NCBI GenBank assembly: GCA_963514095.1
Contig: OY741267.1
Coordinates: 10,147,120-10,211,119, forward strand
DNA length: 64,000 nucleotides
Direction: 5' to 3'
DNA from: Eutrigla gurnardus
Lineage: Eukaryota; Chordata; Actinopteri; Perciformes; Triglidae
The notes under the pieces are model-generated. The model saw only the letters and a program-made list of their open reading frames with translations. It had not been told where the DNA came from and made no database searches. Numbering within the stretch: position 1 is the first letter of the stretch; the number at the start of each line of letters is the position of its first letter. This document shows, piece by piece, positions 21,791 through 34,208 of the stretch. The translations under genes and the position numbers were made by a program.

Positions 21791-24409
21791 ACCTGCACAC
21801 AACATGGCGCTCCCTGATGCCATCGCACAATCCTTGTCAGAATTAGCTTCCCATGTGGAGTTAAATTTCTGAATCGGATTCCCGTGACAGACTTGAGCAG
21901 ATTATAGAAAGCTTGGCTGCATACTCTGCCATCACAGATACCGATGTCAACGAAGTTGCCCTAGCTAACCTGCTCTCAGTCCTTCAGCGACTCGACGCGG
22001 GGGTGAAAGGGTGCCTGAAAGGGTGCCTGAGTAACGGATTGAGGTAAGCTCCTTATTACTACTATTATTATTAGCCTAATATTCGTAGAAGGACTGTGTA
22101 CACTAAGTATAAAGGTTGTAATGGAAGTGACACCGCATTTTTTATTGTATAAAACGAAATTCGTTAAAGAAAGTGTGTTTTCAAAGTTATATTAAACTGA
22201 GATGGATCCCTACTCTGTGCACATAATGCGCACAACATCACAAATACGCGATGAGAGGCTGCTGCTAGTTAGGCGCCCTCAAATAGTCAAGCAATGATAT
22301 ATAGGCCATAGCAATAAAGTCAATGATTACTAAAAGTGAACAGAACATTTATTTATTTTGATTTCAGCATTTCAAATATGTAATGTGCATTACCGCGTCG
22401 CACCTGTAGCAGCTGTGTGCGCAGGTGAAACAAATTTAAGGATTAGCCTATGCATAGTAATTAATAAACATTAAGTACAATGAATTCAACGAATATTTCA
22501 TGATGCCCGAACTATCCGCAGGCAGCACCTGAATGCAGCATAGGAAACCAGGAGGAAAATAATACAGTCCAATAGTTTAAATACAAAGGTTAATCCACTC
22601 CTGCACAGCGTCCCATTAAACGGTGATGGCTCTCTGAGAGACCCGCTACCCATGTCACTTCCCCTTTTATCATCTGGAACCAACAATCATACAGCAGAAA
22701 ATCATTTGACAGCAGTATAGGCATCACTGAAAAATAAATAATAAACCGTCCGTCTTGCAAAGATAATTTTCAGAATTTTTGTTTGTTTGTTCAGAAAGTC
22801 GGACATGTATTCTGCACTGAGTGACCAAGAGCTGGATGCCGTCATTGCAGAAATCCAACTAAGTCATCCAAACACAGGATACAGAATGATGAAATCATTC
22901 CTTCATGCCAGTGGACTGCTGGTGCAAAGTAAGTTTGATATAAAGTGGATCCTTATATGAACGTGGCAAGTCCTCTGTAAGCTCAATCAGTGCAGTCTCT
23001 CTGTTAGACCCAAATAATAATAGAATAAAATTTATTTTATTTAATAGTGCTTTTCATACAAAATGGTGTCAGTTTTACAAGGATGATTAAAAGATAATAT
23101 GATTAAAATAAGACAATATAATAAGAATAGAATTGCTTAAATTAAATGAAATGCTGTTAATATTTCATGTAGTTTGTCTTTGAGATTTAAATTTTTTTGC
23201 TGTTGTTGTTGTTTTGTTGTAGTTACAAGAGTACGTGACTCCTTAAGAAGAGTGGACCCAATTGGGACTGAAGTGCGAGCTATGGCCAATCGCACACTAA
23301 GACGGAGGCAATACTCTGTTCCTGCACCAAATGCAATGTGGCACATAGATGGAAACCACAAATTAATACGTTTTTTTTCAAAATTGTTTTTACATACTTG
23401 AACATATGATGCATTGAGTTGTTTCACCCGCCCTAAAACTTTTCATCATTGTACCCTACCTTTCTTTGTGTCAAATAAGCTGTGAATGAACCTTCTTCAA
23501 ATGTATATCTGATGCATTATGTCTTCTTTTTTTACCAATAGCTGGAGATTTGTCATTCACGGTAGAATAGATGGCTTCAGCCGTTTAATTGTTTATCTGT
23601 CAGCTGCAACGAACAATCGAGCATCTACAGTGTTGGAGAGCTTCATTGGTGCCATCAACAAATTTGGTTTGCCATCACGTGTGCGCTCTGACAAGGGTGG
23701 TGAGAATATTGAGGTTGCCCATTTCATGGTGGAACACCGAGGAGAGAACCGAAACTTGCACACTACTGGAAGGAGTGTCCATAACCAACGGTAAGTTTTC
23801 TATAGCAATGTATTATGAGAAACCCATTGTAGGAGAGCACATAACAAGTGTTACTATTCGCCAACGTTCATTCCTGTTGTTCCTCTGCAAGGACTCTCAC
23901 AGGCCTCATTCACAAATTCTCCTTTCTCCTACATTATTGACTCGAAAATATTGAACAAAGCCTGAATGACATCTGTCATTTGCTTAAGAAGCTGATGTTT
24001 TAGTATATTTGAGGGGGAAAGATTTTAAACAGCCATACATTTTTTCCTTATTATTATTCCTTATTTTTATTTCTTGTATTGGAACCGTTTTATTTGCACT
24101 TGCAGCAGCATCAAACATTTTCATACTTTTTAGGCAAGTACTTTACCAAGACAGCATGTAGCCAGTATCCCTACCAACTTTGGACATCATTCAGACACCT
24201 TCAAGATCCTGATCAGGTATGTTAAAACAGTTGAGTGCACCATATCAGGAGCCATTATTTAAATTATACATTTAAAAGGCCTAAAATTATATGGCTAGAT
24301 TACATAATTTAGGAGAACTGATTTTAAAACCGCAATTGAAAATGTTTAAGTGAAAAATTTGAAGATGCCATAGCTTTTGTATAAGTCTCAACAAAGCATA
24401 TAAAACTAG

Positions 24410-25590
24410 GGTCGGGACTTTAACGTGTTAATTAAGATTAATTAATTACACAATAATTAACGCGTTAAAAAATTGACGCATTTTAATCGCACTTATTTTT
24501 GCACCGCGGAACGTTTCTCACTGGATGAGTTTCAGGCGGACCGATTATACTGGAGCACCAACTAGCGTCATGAGTTCAGACAACAACAAACCACAGTGAA
24601 CATGAACGAAAAAAAACAAAGTACCGTATTGACCCGAATATAGGACGAGGTTTTTATCGATGAAAATAATGTGAAAAAGTGGGGTCGTCTTATAACCAGC
24701 GTCTAACTGTTGACACATGCTGATAGTTTTCTGGGGTCGCTACACGACCGCAACGGCAGAGAGCGCCATCTTATTGTAGAGACGTCACTGACACTGTGGC
24801 TGGGGTTACCTGTCAATCACAGCGGAGAAGAAGTGACAGGAGATGAAAAATGGAGAGGCGCGGTGGTTGTACAGAGCAAAGTGGATCAAAAGTGGGGCAA
24901 GTTAACAGACATCTAAGGCGGAGCTATGATAATAATGGTGGTCAATGCAGCAGAGGCGTCAAACAACTGTCAGGCAGCCAAGAAATATGGAGTTACGGAG
25001 TGAAACGTCCGAAGATGGCGGGTCCAAAAAGACCGTCTGAGAAAGCGCTAACAGTAAGAGATAAGCTTATCGTGGTCCTCAGAGCGGCCGCTTCCAAGAG
25101 ATTGACAGGAGGGTATGTGAGTTTGTTATTGAGAAACGAAACGAAAGCAGTGTGTAATTATTATTTCAATGATTTTCTCAGAATTTCAATAAAGAATTTC
25201 TTCAAACAAAGTAAAATATGGTTATCAGAGTCTTTTTCTGAAGATTAGTCTTGAAAAGAGGGGTCGTCTTATAATCAGGGTCGTCCTATATTCGGGTCAA
25301 TACGGTATTATAGTTTACAGAAGGTCTACCTACCTATAGGCTACCTGAATTTCTGAAATGTACTATATTTCTAAATATGCTATTGCTACACTTAATGGCA
25401 AAAATTGCACTGGTCTGTTGGACTTGAACAAAAATAAACAATATTTTTGTTGCTTAAGCTTATGTATTCAGTCATTATTCAATGGTATACTAAAAATCCA
25501 TGTGAAAAAAATTACTTCTCACTGTTCTCAGGTCAAATATTTATATGCGATTAAAATGCGATTAATTAATTACAAAGCTTAAAATATTTA
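24410..25590. mobile_element. hAT-like element in integrase intron
   Basis: Left end GGGTCGGGACTTTAACG with TTAATTAAGATTAATTAATT and right subterminal GCGATTAATTAATTACAAAG are typical of a widespread fish hAT MITE family. The body carries no transposase of its own. The right terminus is not sharply defined. A pogo-like element is nested within it. Confidence 0.5.
24622..25307 (+). mobile_element. Pogo/Tigger-like remnant with TA borders
   Basis: Inverted ends TACCGTATTGACCCGAATA and TATTCGGGTCAATACGGTA are exact and bordered by TA. Inside, the plus strand keeps the N-terminal helix-turn-helix of a pogo/CENP-B type transposase in broken frames (CQAAKKYGVTE, then NVRRWR) near 24955-25030. The catalytic domain is absent, so it is non-autonomous. 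Confidence 0.75.
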
Positions 25591-25965
25591 ATAATCTTAA
25601 AATTCTGATTGTCTTTTATTTGTGTTCAGGTGGAGGCAGACTATGGTATTGATTTGGGATGGACCACATGGCTTTGATGACCTTGGAGGTCAAGCGCAAC
25701 GAGTTGAAGTACCCCAAGTGCAACTGCAGCGACACCTGACCGAGGAGAACATGACTAGGTTACCTGACCCCAATGTTCCCTTCATGGATGCACTCGACAT
25801 CTATACAGCCACACTACAGCAGTTGATACAGTGACAGCCAGAACTGGATGAGTTCACAAACTTTTGCACACAACTGTATGTAAAAGTGCATGAAAATGCA
25901 GGAAGCACAACAATTTATGTTAAATTGTCTTTATTACCCAAACTTTAACATTTGATACATTTATC

Positions 25966-25971
25966 AATAAA
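25966..25971 (+). terminator. Poly(A) signal of integrase gene
   Basis: AATAAA lies about 130 bases past the integrase stop codon, in the short gap before the HECT-like gene ends on the other strand. Confidence 0.6.
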
Positions 25972-28900
25972 ACATCAGAAATGAAATGTTTTTTAAAGTT
26001 CTCCTTACTCTGTTACCTTAACAAACCTCACACAAGCAAGCCTACTTCAATAATGGAGGGAAATATAACTTCAAGGTAATGAGGTAATGCCTTAACATGG
26101 CTAACTGCTCCACAACTGAAAGCCATTTTCTTGAACGGCAAGTATGAAACAGAGCTAAATAATAAATTGCACAACTGGGGAACTGAAATTAATTTCAAAG
26201 CAAAAAGTAAAACTTTGAAAGGTTAAACTTAAAGACACTGAGTTTCTCAGAGTATTCAAATCAGATAATTCCAAATCCAAAATCTGTACTTCTAACAGAT
26301 GCTTCAAGGTTCTCTCTTAATGTCTGGTAACTTTGGCTCTTCAGGGGCAGTTTCAGCGTTGTCATGCAGGTTGAGGCAACAGGCATGGTCATTTCAGAAG
26401 AAACTTCTACATACAGGTGCTGGGGAGGTATACTTCAACCTGTCCAAAACTTCAGGAGTTGGTGTAGTTGGTGTAGTTCCTGAGAGGACCCTACGAAGAC
26501 ACAGTCATAAGTATTTTAAAACCTGCAAATAAGACACTGTACATCATAACTTTTTGAATTTTACCCAAACATCACTAATCACTGCTTCACTGTAAGGTAA
26601 TTGTAAAAAAAAATTGGGCTTTCTACGGTAAAATAAAAACAATGTTTACAAAATGTTACAAGGTAGATTTTTCACCAACATGTCTCCATAAATATGGAGT
26701 CAATGTGAATAATTTGCAACAGCTCTAGGAGATATACATTGTTCAGATCTATGTTTTTCTGAGATAACATTTACAATCTGACCATTTTCAATGTAGTCCC
26801 TCAAAAAGCCTGTGACCAGGCATGTCTCCTCCACGCTGCTGTGGTCATCCTCATCCTCACTATCTGGCATTGGCCAGATGATCCTTTTCAAGATGGTCTG
26901 AGAAACAAAAACAGTCTCAAAGACTATAGACTGAAAGGGTATATTACCAACATGTTACACTTAAAGCCTTATTCCAAGTACAATTAAAATAATAGCCCTA
27001 CTGGTATTTATGTAAACAGTCAGCAGTTTCAGGTGAGAACCCAATTACCTGCGAGTCCATAGCTTGCTCTGCAGATCTTGGAAAAAGGACAGCGGCTAGA
27101 GCAGGACGCTCTTTGATCATGTTGAGAACACCACTGTCTTTCAGCCCCTTACGTAGTTGCTTTATTTGCGTTCGTCTCCATTCAATGACCTACAAAAATT
27201 ATCAAAGAGTTTGCAAAGTATAATTTAGATACAGTTGTTGGTGAAAAAAAGACATTAGACTAGTGAATCAGTTTGTTCTACAAGTAATATACATGTAAAT
27301 CTTTTCACATATACTTAATTTCATTTTGATTTATTCATACTGTAGGATTTTCTCTGCCAACCACCTCCTGTTGTTATCATTAATGGGAGGAAGATCCCAG
27401 CTGAAGGCAAGGTTATTCACCTCACATCGCTCCTGTGGAGTCAGTTCCCTCTGGCTATCAAGCTACAATTAATAGAGTAAGGCAATGTTACATCACTTAT
27501 ACAGTCTATGCTTTTTATGTTGGATACAAAGTAAACATATTTGCATGATAGCACTAGAATAATCAATTCAAGTGAATTTCAAAAAGTTGCGTCATGACAA
27601 AATACAACAATGACTTCAAGGAACACTTACTACAGACACCACATCGACAACATCTGTGTCAGGGCAGTCAGAAAGCTCAAATACAGGGGCTCTGGAGGTG
27701 GATGGGACCTTGTGATCGTCTACCCCATTGAACAGAAGAGTTCTGCCAGTGTTCTCTTAGAGTGAAAGAACAAGATATAATTAAAAGCTGATTTCAGGTG
27801 AGACAGTAGCATTATCCTGAGAGATTTTTTTTGCAGTTGCCATTGTAAATGTTTCTAGGAAATATCTACCTCTAATTATGCTTTCCGTAGTGTCATAAGA
27901 ACAGATTTAGGTGAGTCCAAATACCAGATATGAGAGAAGACCATTTTCAGTTCAAGAATATTTATTTGTGACAATTATGAAACTGTAAAAATCTGTACAG
28001 GAGCTTACGCCATGGACCAATGTGCCTTCTGTTGTCAATTTGAGATCAATTTTGATGACAAACCTTTCCAATCCATCAAGGGCTTTGGAAACAACTAGTC
28101 AGAGCCAGTTAATCCAACCCCACTACTGCTGTTTGAGGCAAAATGGTATACATTTTTACAAACAAAAAGGAAAATTGTAAAAACTCACCAAGGTTAAGGT
28201 CGAATCCAAACTGGATTTTTTCCATTACCATAGAAAGAAAATGGCGCTTTACTCCATCCCCAACAGCTGCATCACCTGAAATACATGGAGTTACTCTGTA
28301 GACTTTGTGTGAATGTGTATGACATGCAAGGGCCAAATATATTTCAATGGGCTTTATTCCCAGCTCAACTGCTACTTGAAATTAAAGCAGCTCATTTATT
28401 TCAAAGGAGCTGCTTTCATTTATTTATAATACAGGTGTGCCTGATCATGGTTGTTGTGACTGCTACAGTAAGGCACACCTGGATTAATCAATTTGGCATA
28501 TAATACAAGACAGGAAAGAAAGGAGCTGCTGTAATTGAAGGAAGTAGTGGAGCTTGGCATAAAGATACTTAAAAGATCTAATAATGTGGCGGAATGCAGC
28601 CTTGTATTGAAAGAACAATTGACTTCACTTTTCAGTTGAAATCACTGTTCTTATTACAAATCTTACAGTACAACGCATTAAATGAAAGATACCTACCACC
28701 CAGTATAACAGAAAATGGGCTTGCCCAGTCAATTCCTGGCTTTTTGTAGAAAGTCATAATCTCCCTTTCACGATCTTCCTCAGTAGATCTAAGATCGAGC
28801 CTTGCAACCAACTCTGGCTTGAGTTCAGCATTGTTAAGCAAGTGACGTCGAAACATGTTGGCTGCTTTGTAGACATCAGGCTCTGTTGTCCACTCTGGGA

Positions 28901-30196
28901 AAATTAAGTCATTATCAGTGAAAACTGGACAAAAAGGATAAATATAAAGTTGATTTGAGCCATTTTGGGACAGCAGTTTAAAGTTCTATTTTTTTAAGGT
29001 AAGCGTAAATATCAGTATTTTTAAGCATAAACTGTATATAGTTAGAAACAATGAGACAGTGGCACCTTCAGAGCTACTACTTTTATTTTCTTCACATGGA
29101 CTTTGGCTGCTTGATGAGCTAGCAGCGGCTGGGGTTCCTGCTTGGCTTGTGCCTGAGCTTCCTGACGGGTATTCTCTGAGGTTTCTTCAGCATTTGAGCA
29201 TTTTCTTGGAATGTTAACAGCAAAATGTTAATACACCGGAAGAAAGCAAAAATATAATTCATAATAGTGTATGAGGCACATTAATAAAAGATTTAAAAAA
29301 AATATTGTGTCAACTGATATTTTAGGATGATAAAATGTGTAGGACTTTATGAATTCACAATATGTAAATGCATGTTTAAACAAGAAATATGTCTCACTTC
29401 TCACAACAGTCGATGTGGCCTTCGATCTCAGAGAAGCTAAATATCTCTGCACAGTAGACACACTCCACCATTGGTCCAGTTGTCTGAGAAGTGAGGGTCA
29501 CACTGGGAGGATTCTAGCATAAACGAGACACAATAATGACATAAATATGCATCGAGCTATCAAACATTTTTACAATAGAGCTTGGTGGATTTTGTTCAGA
29601 CATACTGCCGTTGTGAGGGTTTGTGGCTGGGAATTTCCTTGCCAGTACTCTAACATACTCTAAAGAATCAAATACTACATCGTAAACAAATTATTACCTC
29701 CAGGTCAATATCTTTTTGGAGTGGCCTGATGTAAATCACAGCTGCCCCCACTCCAAGTTCTTTGTTGCACAGGAGCTCTGGAGTATATCCATCCTGTGAA
29801 TAGGGAATGATGTCAAAGACCTTGGACCTTGTAGAACCACGCTCCGCAAGAGTTGAAACCCACCACAGTGCTTTAGTTGTGGAAAGTTCAACTGTAGGTG
29901 ATCGGAAAACTCAGTTGCACTACAGTATCTATCTGAGGGGGAAAACAAAACAGTATTATAACCGATTTGGGGGTAAATTTTAAATATGTGTGCTTTAACA
30001 CAACACCATGGACAAGTCCGAATAGCTCTACTTAGCAAACAAGGCATTTATTAAGGATGTGGATCAGCTTTTGGAACACAGTGCTGGGACTGATTTCAGA
30101 GGTGCTTAATAGAAAAAAACACCCCCAGATGAACTGAGTGGCAAAACATGAATGAGTATTACAGGGGAAGCTGCTCTCCGACATTTCCACACAGTG

Positions 30197-31404
30197 GGTC
30201 TCAATCATGAAATGTTAGTAAATGTGTGTGTAGATTTGCACACAAAGGCTTATGCTACTAAAAGCCTACTCTGGATTCATGAACGATGCGGGAATCTCGG
30301 CAAACAGTAATTAGCATAAATTGCTGCCCATGAATAGCCATACAAGTAGAGGAGGTCGTGCATCCTGTCCACCTGATACCTGCGATCAGGGCAGTTGCTA
30401 GGAATTCTGGGCCCCCTGAAAGAATATCGGTGTGGGCCCCTCTACCCATTCATTGCCACCTACTGGGGGCTGTGTGTGGGCCCTAGCGGGCTGTGGACCC
30501 TTAGAATTGTCATCACCTTTCCCCCCTATACGACGGCACTGCCTGCGATCATGACTCGCACGAGGAAGAGGAAGAGGGAGAGAGAGGGAAAAGGAGAGAT
30601 CGGGGATCGAAGTCAGTTTGGATTAAATATTTTATCTTCTGTTAGTAGTTCTGTGAGTGGGACAGGTAAATTTAGGTCTGGAATGTCATGAATAAAGTGT
30701 CCTCGGAAGTAAAGTGAAAATAGTTTGATAAGGAAAAAAAAAAGTAAACACAAAAAAGTAAACACAACAAACTCCAAAAGCAACAGGAGGACGAGGCTCT
30801 TCACAGCCTCATCTCTCTGCTGCAGAGGAGCACATCACTACATTAACACATGAAGTTATAAAGGCAGATTATATTCTTACTGATAAAGCAGCCATCTCTC
30901 ACAGCTCCATCCAAACCAGTGCCAACTGCACTATTGCACATGGATCAAGTCGCACCAGGCCACCGAATCACAACGTGCAGAAACACGCACTTTGCATCGG
31001 ATATCAGATGATCATTTATGGAATTAAAGTTTTCCCGGTTAATATACAAACGCATCATTAGATGGAGCTTGATGCGTAAGTGCGTGTCCGATCCCTAAAA
31101 CCTCTCTCTCTCTGTCTCCAAATATTTGGTCATGTTTAAATTACATGTTTCAAAGGCGTCGTGTACATATACATGAGAGCAGTACCTATAAAAATTTTAA
31201 TTTCCAACAGTGACAAGCAACATTTATGTGTATTTCTAAATTTACACAAGCTCTACACACAGTCATGAGCAGGTGTAGATTTTGTGAGTAGCTACTTAAA
31301 GATCTGAGCTACTTAGATGTTGATGAATGCAGAATCCACGTTAATTTTGTTCTGCTCACAGTTTACACACAAATTCGTGCTGCTCACATTTCATGATTGA
31401 GACC
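30197..31404. mobile_element. Foldback DNA element in HECT gene intron
   Basis: Ends GGTCTCAATCATGAAATGT and ACATTTCATGATTGAGACC are exact inverted repeats with CAGTG on each side (30192-30196 and 31405-31409), a likely 5-bp target duplication. The interior has no transposase. It explains most of the long gap between the second and third HECT-like exons. Superfamily uncertain. Confidence 0.7.
30389..30543. mobile_element. 155-bp MITE with TGCGATCA duplication
   Basis: A short GC-rich segment beginning GGGCAGTTGCTAGG and ending GGCACTGCC is flanked by TGCGATCA at 30381-30388 and 30544-30551. The exact 8-bp duplication indicates a hAT-type insertion into the foldback element. Confidence 0.8.
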
Positions 31405-32889
31405 CAGTGGGTGTAACCCCTGTGACTCTTCCATGCTGTCAAGTCATGTGCATACACCCTATACAGGATGATATTCAATTGCTATTGGCATTGCTGCCTG
31501 GTGCACCTCCTCTGGTGCCCTCAAGTTATGACCAATCATTGACATTTTAAATAGCACAACTGAAATATACAATACATACTGTAAACTTACTTGGAAATGT
31601 GATTTTTCTTTCACCTAATCCTGCCCTTTCAAGTTCTCTTTTCACGGCTGGATTTGGGACGTCACAGATCTTTCTTTTGGCCAAACAAAAAAAAAGGTGC
31701 TTGTATGTTGTCTTTCTGACTTTTTTTGTATTGATGGCTGGTGGAGTTGACCTCCTTGGTACACCTCGTGCAGGGTTCGGACTGAACAGTCTCAAAACCT
31801 CCGCTGGAAGAAATATGAAAAAACAACAACAACTGTATAAGAGAAATTGAATTCAATTGAACTTTATTTTGAATATGTTAAAAGAAATAGAATGAAATAA
31901 TAAAATAAAAATAACGATATAGTTATACAATCTCATTACATTGATGACAGGATCAAGATCATGCTGAATTAATAGTAGTGTAAAATATCTATGAAAAGTA
32001 TACAAGTCTAAGGGGGAAGACAAGTTTTAAGAGAATAGATGTATTTTCCTGTATTCTGGTACCTTTTAATAGGTCCTTTGATAGCCACTTTTAACTGCCT
32101 ATACAAGCATGAGAATTGTATAACTTATAAATTGTAATGACAATTGTATTATAATAATTGTTATTATTATAATAATAAATTTGGCAAGAGGAAGTGTTGG
32201 CACTAGTTCATATATTAAAAAGCTACAAGTACAGAAATGGATTGGTAACAGTAGGCTATACAGTACAACAGTATGCATAGAGACATCCACACAGTGCATG
32301 CGCCCAAGATCCACATTAACAGGCAGCATAGACCAGACTTTCAGGCTTTTTGTAGCGTTCTTTTTTGGTGTGTGAGTATGTGTGTGAGTGCAGACAGCAT
32401 GGAAAGAAAAGCTTTACACACAGATAATATTGTGGTGGCTACGACGCAACGAACGCACAAAATGTGTCTTGTGCTGTAAGGACGTCATTTACAATAAATC
32501 GGACCTGCAACTATTTGCATGTTAGCTTGCTAGCTTGAAATCTTACCTTGAGCATTGCGGTGGTCAGGAGCAGAAGGTGTCGTCGTCGTTGTTGCTGTTG
32601 TTGTTGTAGTTGTTGTTGACGATGTGGTGGGAGACAGACTCGAGTCGAAACCTGTTTGTGGCTGATTTTGTTGCCTTTCCAGGGCAGCTGCGGCCTCCCT
32701 CAGAAGCTCTGGCACAGATTTGGACATGCTTGGGACTCACTTTCCCGCTGTTTCTGACATGATACCAACGCACTCTACTTCACACTCTCCTCTTGTCTCT
32801 TATCTTACTCCAGCGTCAAATATGCACACCGCCCCCTAACGTAGTAGATGCGTATCACAGTCAGACTGGGTGCTGAAGGAGAAGAACTG

Positions 32890-34208
32890 CCACTGACGTC
32901 ACTCTCCTGCGCCGCTTGGGATTGCGAATCCAAATTGAATTATGTTACCTTTTTTGCGGGGGGCGGGCATGAAAACGATGAAGCAATGTCCTCTTTGTTT
33001 TCTTTTTAGTTGTGTCACAGAATGAGCAGTCTTGATAAGAAAATGAAATTGCAGTTTGGATTATTTATTACTAATTTTATTTATGAGTCAAATAACGCAG
33101 CTATGACCTTGAAATGCAAAAGCCTTTCTGCTAATGCATTTTAATTTTCAAATTTGACATTTCAAATAGAATTTTGGTACCTATTTGCTGGGGCATCTTT
33201 TGAAAATTAACTTTTTCATTTTAATTAAGTTACACAATGAGCAGTCTTGAAGAAGAAAATGAAAATGCAGTTTGGATTATTTATTACTAATTTTATTTAT
33301 GAGTCAAAAAATGCAGCTATATTCTGAAAATGAAAAAGCATTTCTGTTAATCCATTTTAATTTGAATTATGGAACAGATTTGCTTCCATACTCACGCAGC
33401 TGTGAGTGCAGCTGGTTGATGGTCTCCTGAGGGGTCAGTTGGACATGAGGCCTCCTGCTGTTTCCCTGCTGCATCTTGGCTGCTGGGGTGATGGTTTACA
33501 ATGATGTTAAAATGCAAACTGGCTTTCGCCGAGGAACAGATGGACGAGAAGAGCAGACTGGTGGAGACAGCCTGCTCCAGATGTAAAAGTTCTGTCACTA
33601 TCTGCTTGAACGTAGATTAAATTTTCGTTCCTCTCAATTCACTATCTCTCAAAAGGTCTCTCTCTCTCCAAACTCCAATAACTCCACACTGAGTTCTGTT
33701 CGCTGCTCGTATTTATATACTCCGGTGTCACGTGATGTCACCAGTCATCAAAGACATCAAAGATATCAAAGCACATTGTACATTCCAAAATGAAAAAAAA
33801 GAAAAGAACTTTCAGGTTGCCATAGTAACCATTGCTTTTAAAAATGTTTACATTGGTTTTTCATTGACTTCAGCACCACAAAAGTTCGCCATACTTTAAC
33901 TTCCAAACATGATTAAATGTTTAAAACGTTTACAAGACTGTGGACTTTATTGGTTGAAACATTCATGTCGATGGTCCGTACGGTTTTCCCGATATCGCAG
34001 TTTGAGTTTAGTGAAGTTTCAGATGTTATAATGGGTGTGAATGGCACGGAATCTTCAGCTTGTGTCGATATAATATAATTTTTCCAACTCGCTCCCAATG
34101 CCAAAATTGTGTCAGTCAGTTTTGGGTGAAAACGTAGCTAAACTTGTGCCGGTCGCAGACATGTAACTATGGAATCCAACACACATACACATTTCGGTCA
34201 TAGATGTC
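32890..34208 (-). repeat. Right inverted arm with promoter, leader exon, AT-rich part
   Basis: This is the mirror of the left arm. The inner edge carries TGACGTCA (32894-32901), then the two-unit AT-rich segment (about 32955-33390), then the leader exon and promoter (33391-34208). The leader frame is intact here: ATG at 33475 gives MQQGNSRRPHVQLTPQETIN and ends just before the GTGAGT donor at 33398. The promoter faces the HECT-like gene. Confidence 0.8.
33710..33719 (-). promoter_or_regulatory. TATA box of right-arm promoter
   Basis: The complement of TATTTATATA, with TCACGTGA about 10 bases further out, mirrors the left arm and would transcribe leftward into the leader exon and toward the HECT-like gene. 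Confidence 0.6.

Larger units (their letters stand above)
21804..25834 (+). pseudogene. Integrase-type (DDE) transposase gene, degraded
   Basis: Exons are about 21804-22043, 22795-22928 (ALSDQELDAVIAEIQ, HPNTGYRMM), 23223-23369 (RRRQYSVPAPNAMWHIDGNH), 23542-23790 (RFVIHGRIDGFSRLIVYL, VRSDKGGEN, GRSVHNQR), about 24136-24219 and about 25630-25834. The order is a helical N-terminal region, then an integrase core. Asp of HIDGNH and Asp of RSDKGG fit the first two catalytic residues. The next expected block, normally an IERLW-type motif with the catalytic Glu, is not found between 23790 and 24130. An inserted base near 21868 stops the first exon, and a small shift lies near 25651. Introns are GT/AG. 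This family is usually annotated in fish as an integrase catalytic domain protein. It would act on DNA ends in the nucleus. Stop at 25832 and a poly(A) signal at 25966. Confidence 0.7.
26261..32727 (-). pseudogene. HECT-domain ubiquitin ligase-like gene (G2E3-like type)
   Basis: Minus-strand exons are 32727-32547 (MSKSVPELLREAAAALERQQ, then a Thr-rich run), 31803-31591 (LRLFSPNPARGVPRRS to ERAGLGERKITF), 29932-29698 (FPQLKHCGGFQLL; GVGAAVIYIRPLQKDIDL), 29502-29398 (zinc finger CVYCAEIFSF...HIDCC), a Ser-rich exon about 29185-29067, 28894-28697, 28275-28199 (FLSMVMEKIQFGFDL, start of the HECT-like part), 27755-27631, 27472-27341, 27189-27049, one ending near 26800 that starts at 26897, and 26406-26261 (ASTCMTTLKLP with the putative catalytic Cys, ending GFGII). 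Fish genomes hold many such proteins labelled 'G2/M phase-specific E3 ubiquitin-protein ligase-like'. They would accept ubiquitin on the Cys and pass it to a target. An indel in the 29932-29698 exon shifts frame between GGFQLL and the IYIRPL part. I did not find the exon just before the last one. Confidence 0.7.
20516..34208. mobile_element. 13.7-kb inverted-arm unit: integrase plus HECT ligase
   Basis: Two arms of about 1.3 kb (20516-21790 plus, 32890-34208 minus) are inverted copies of each other. They enclose a plus-strand integrase-type transposase gene (21804-25834) and a minus-strand HECT-like gene (32727 to 26261) whose 3' ends face each other about 430 bp apart. Long terminal inverted repeats around a DDE/integrase gene are what a cut-and-paste DNA transposon looks like. 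The ligase would be cargo or an accessory factor. No target duplication could be fixed, because the outer right flank is itself repeated at 40.5 kb. Introns in both genes hold later insertions. The integrase type is known from fish and is abundant in basidiomycete fungi, but I know of no standard superfamily name for this arrangement. Segmental inversion of a gene family is the alternative. Confidence 0.6.
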
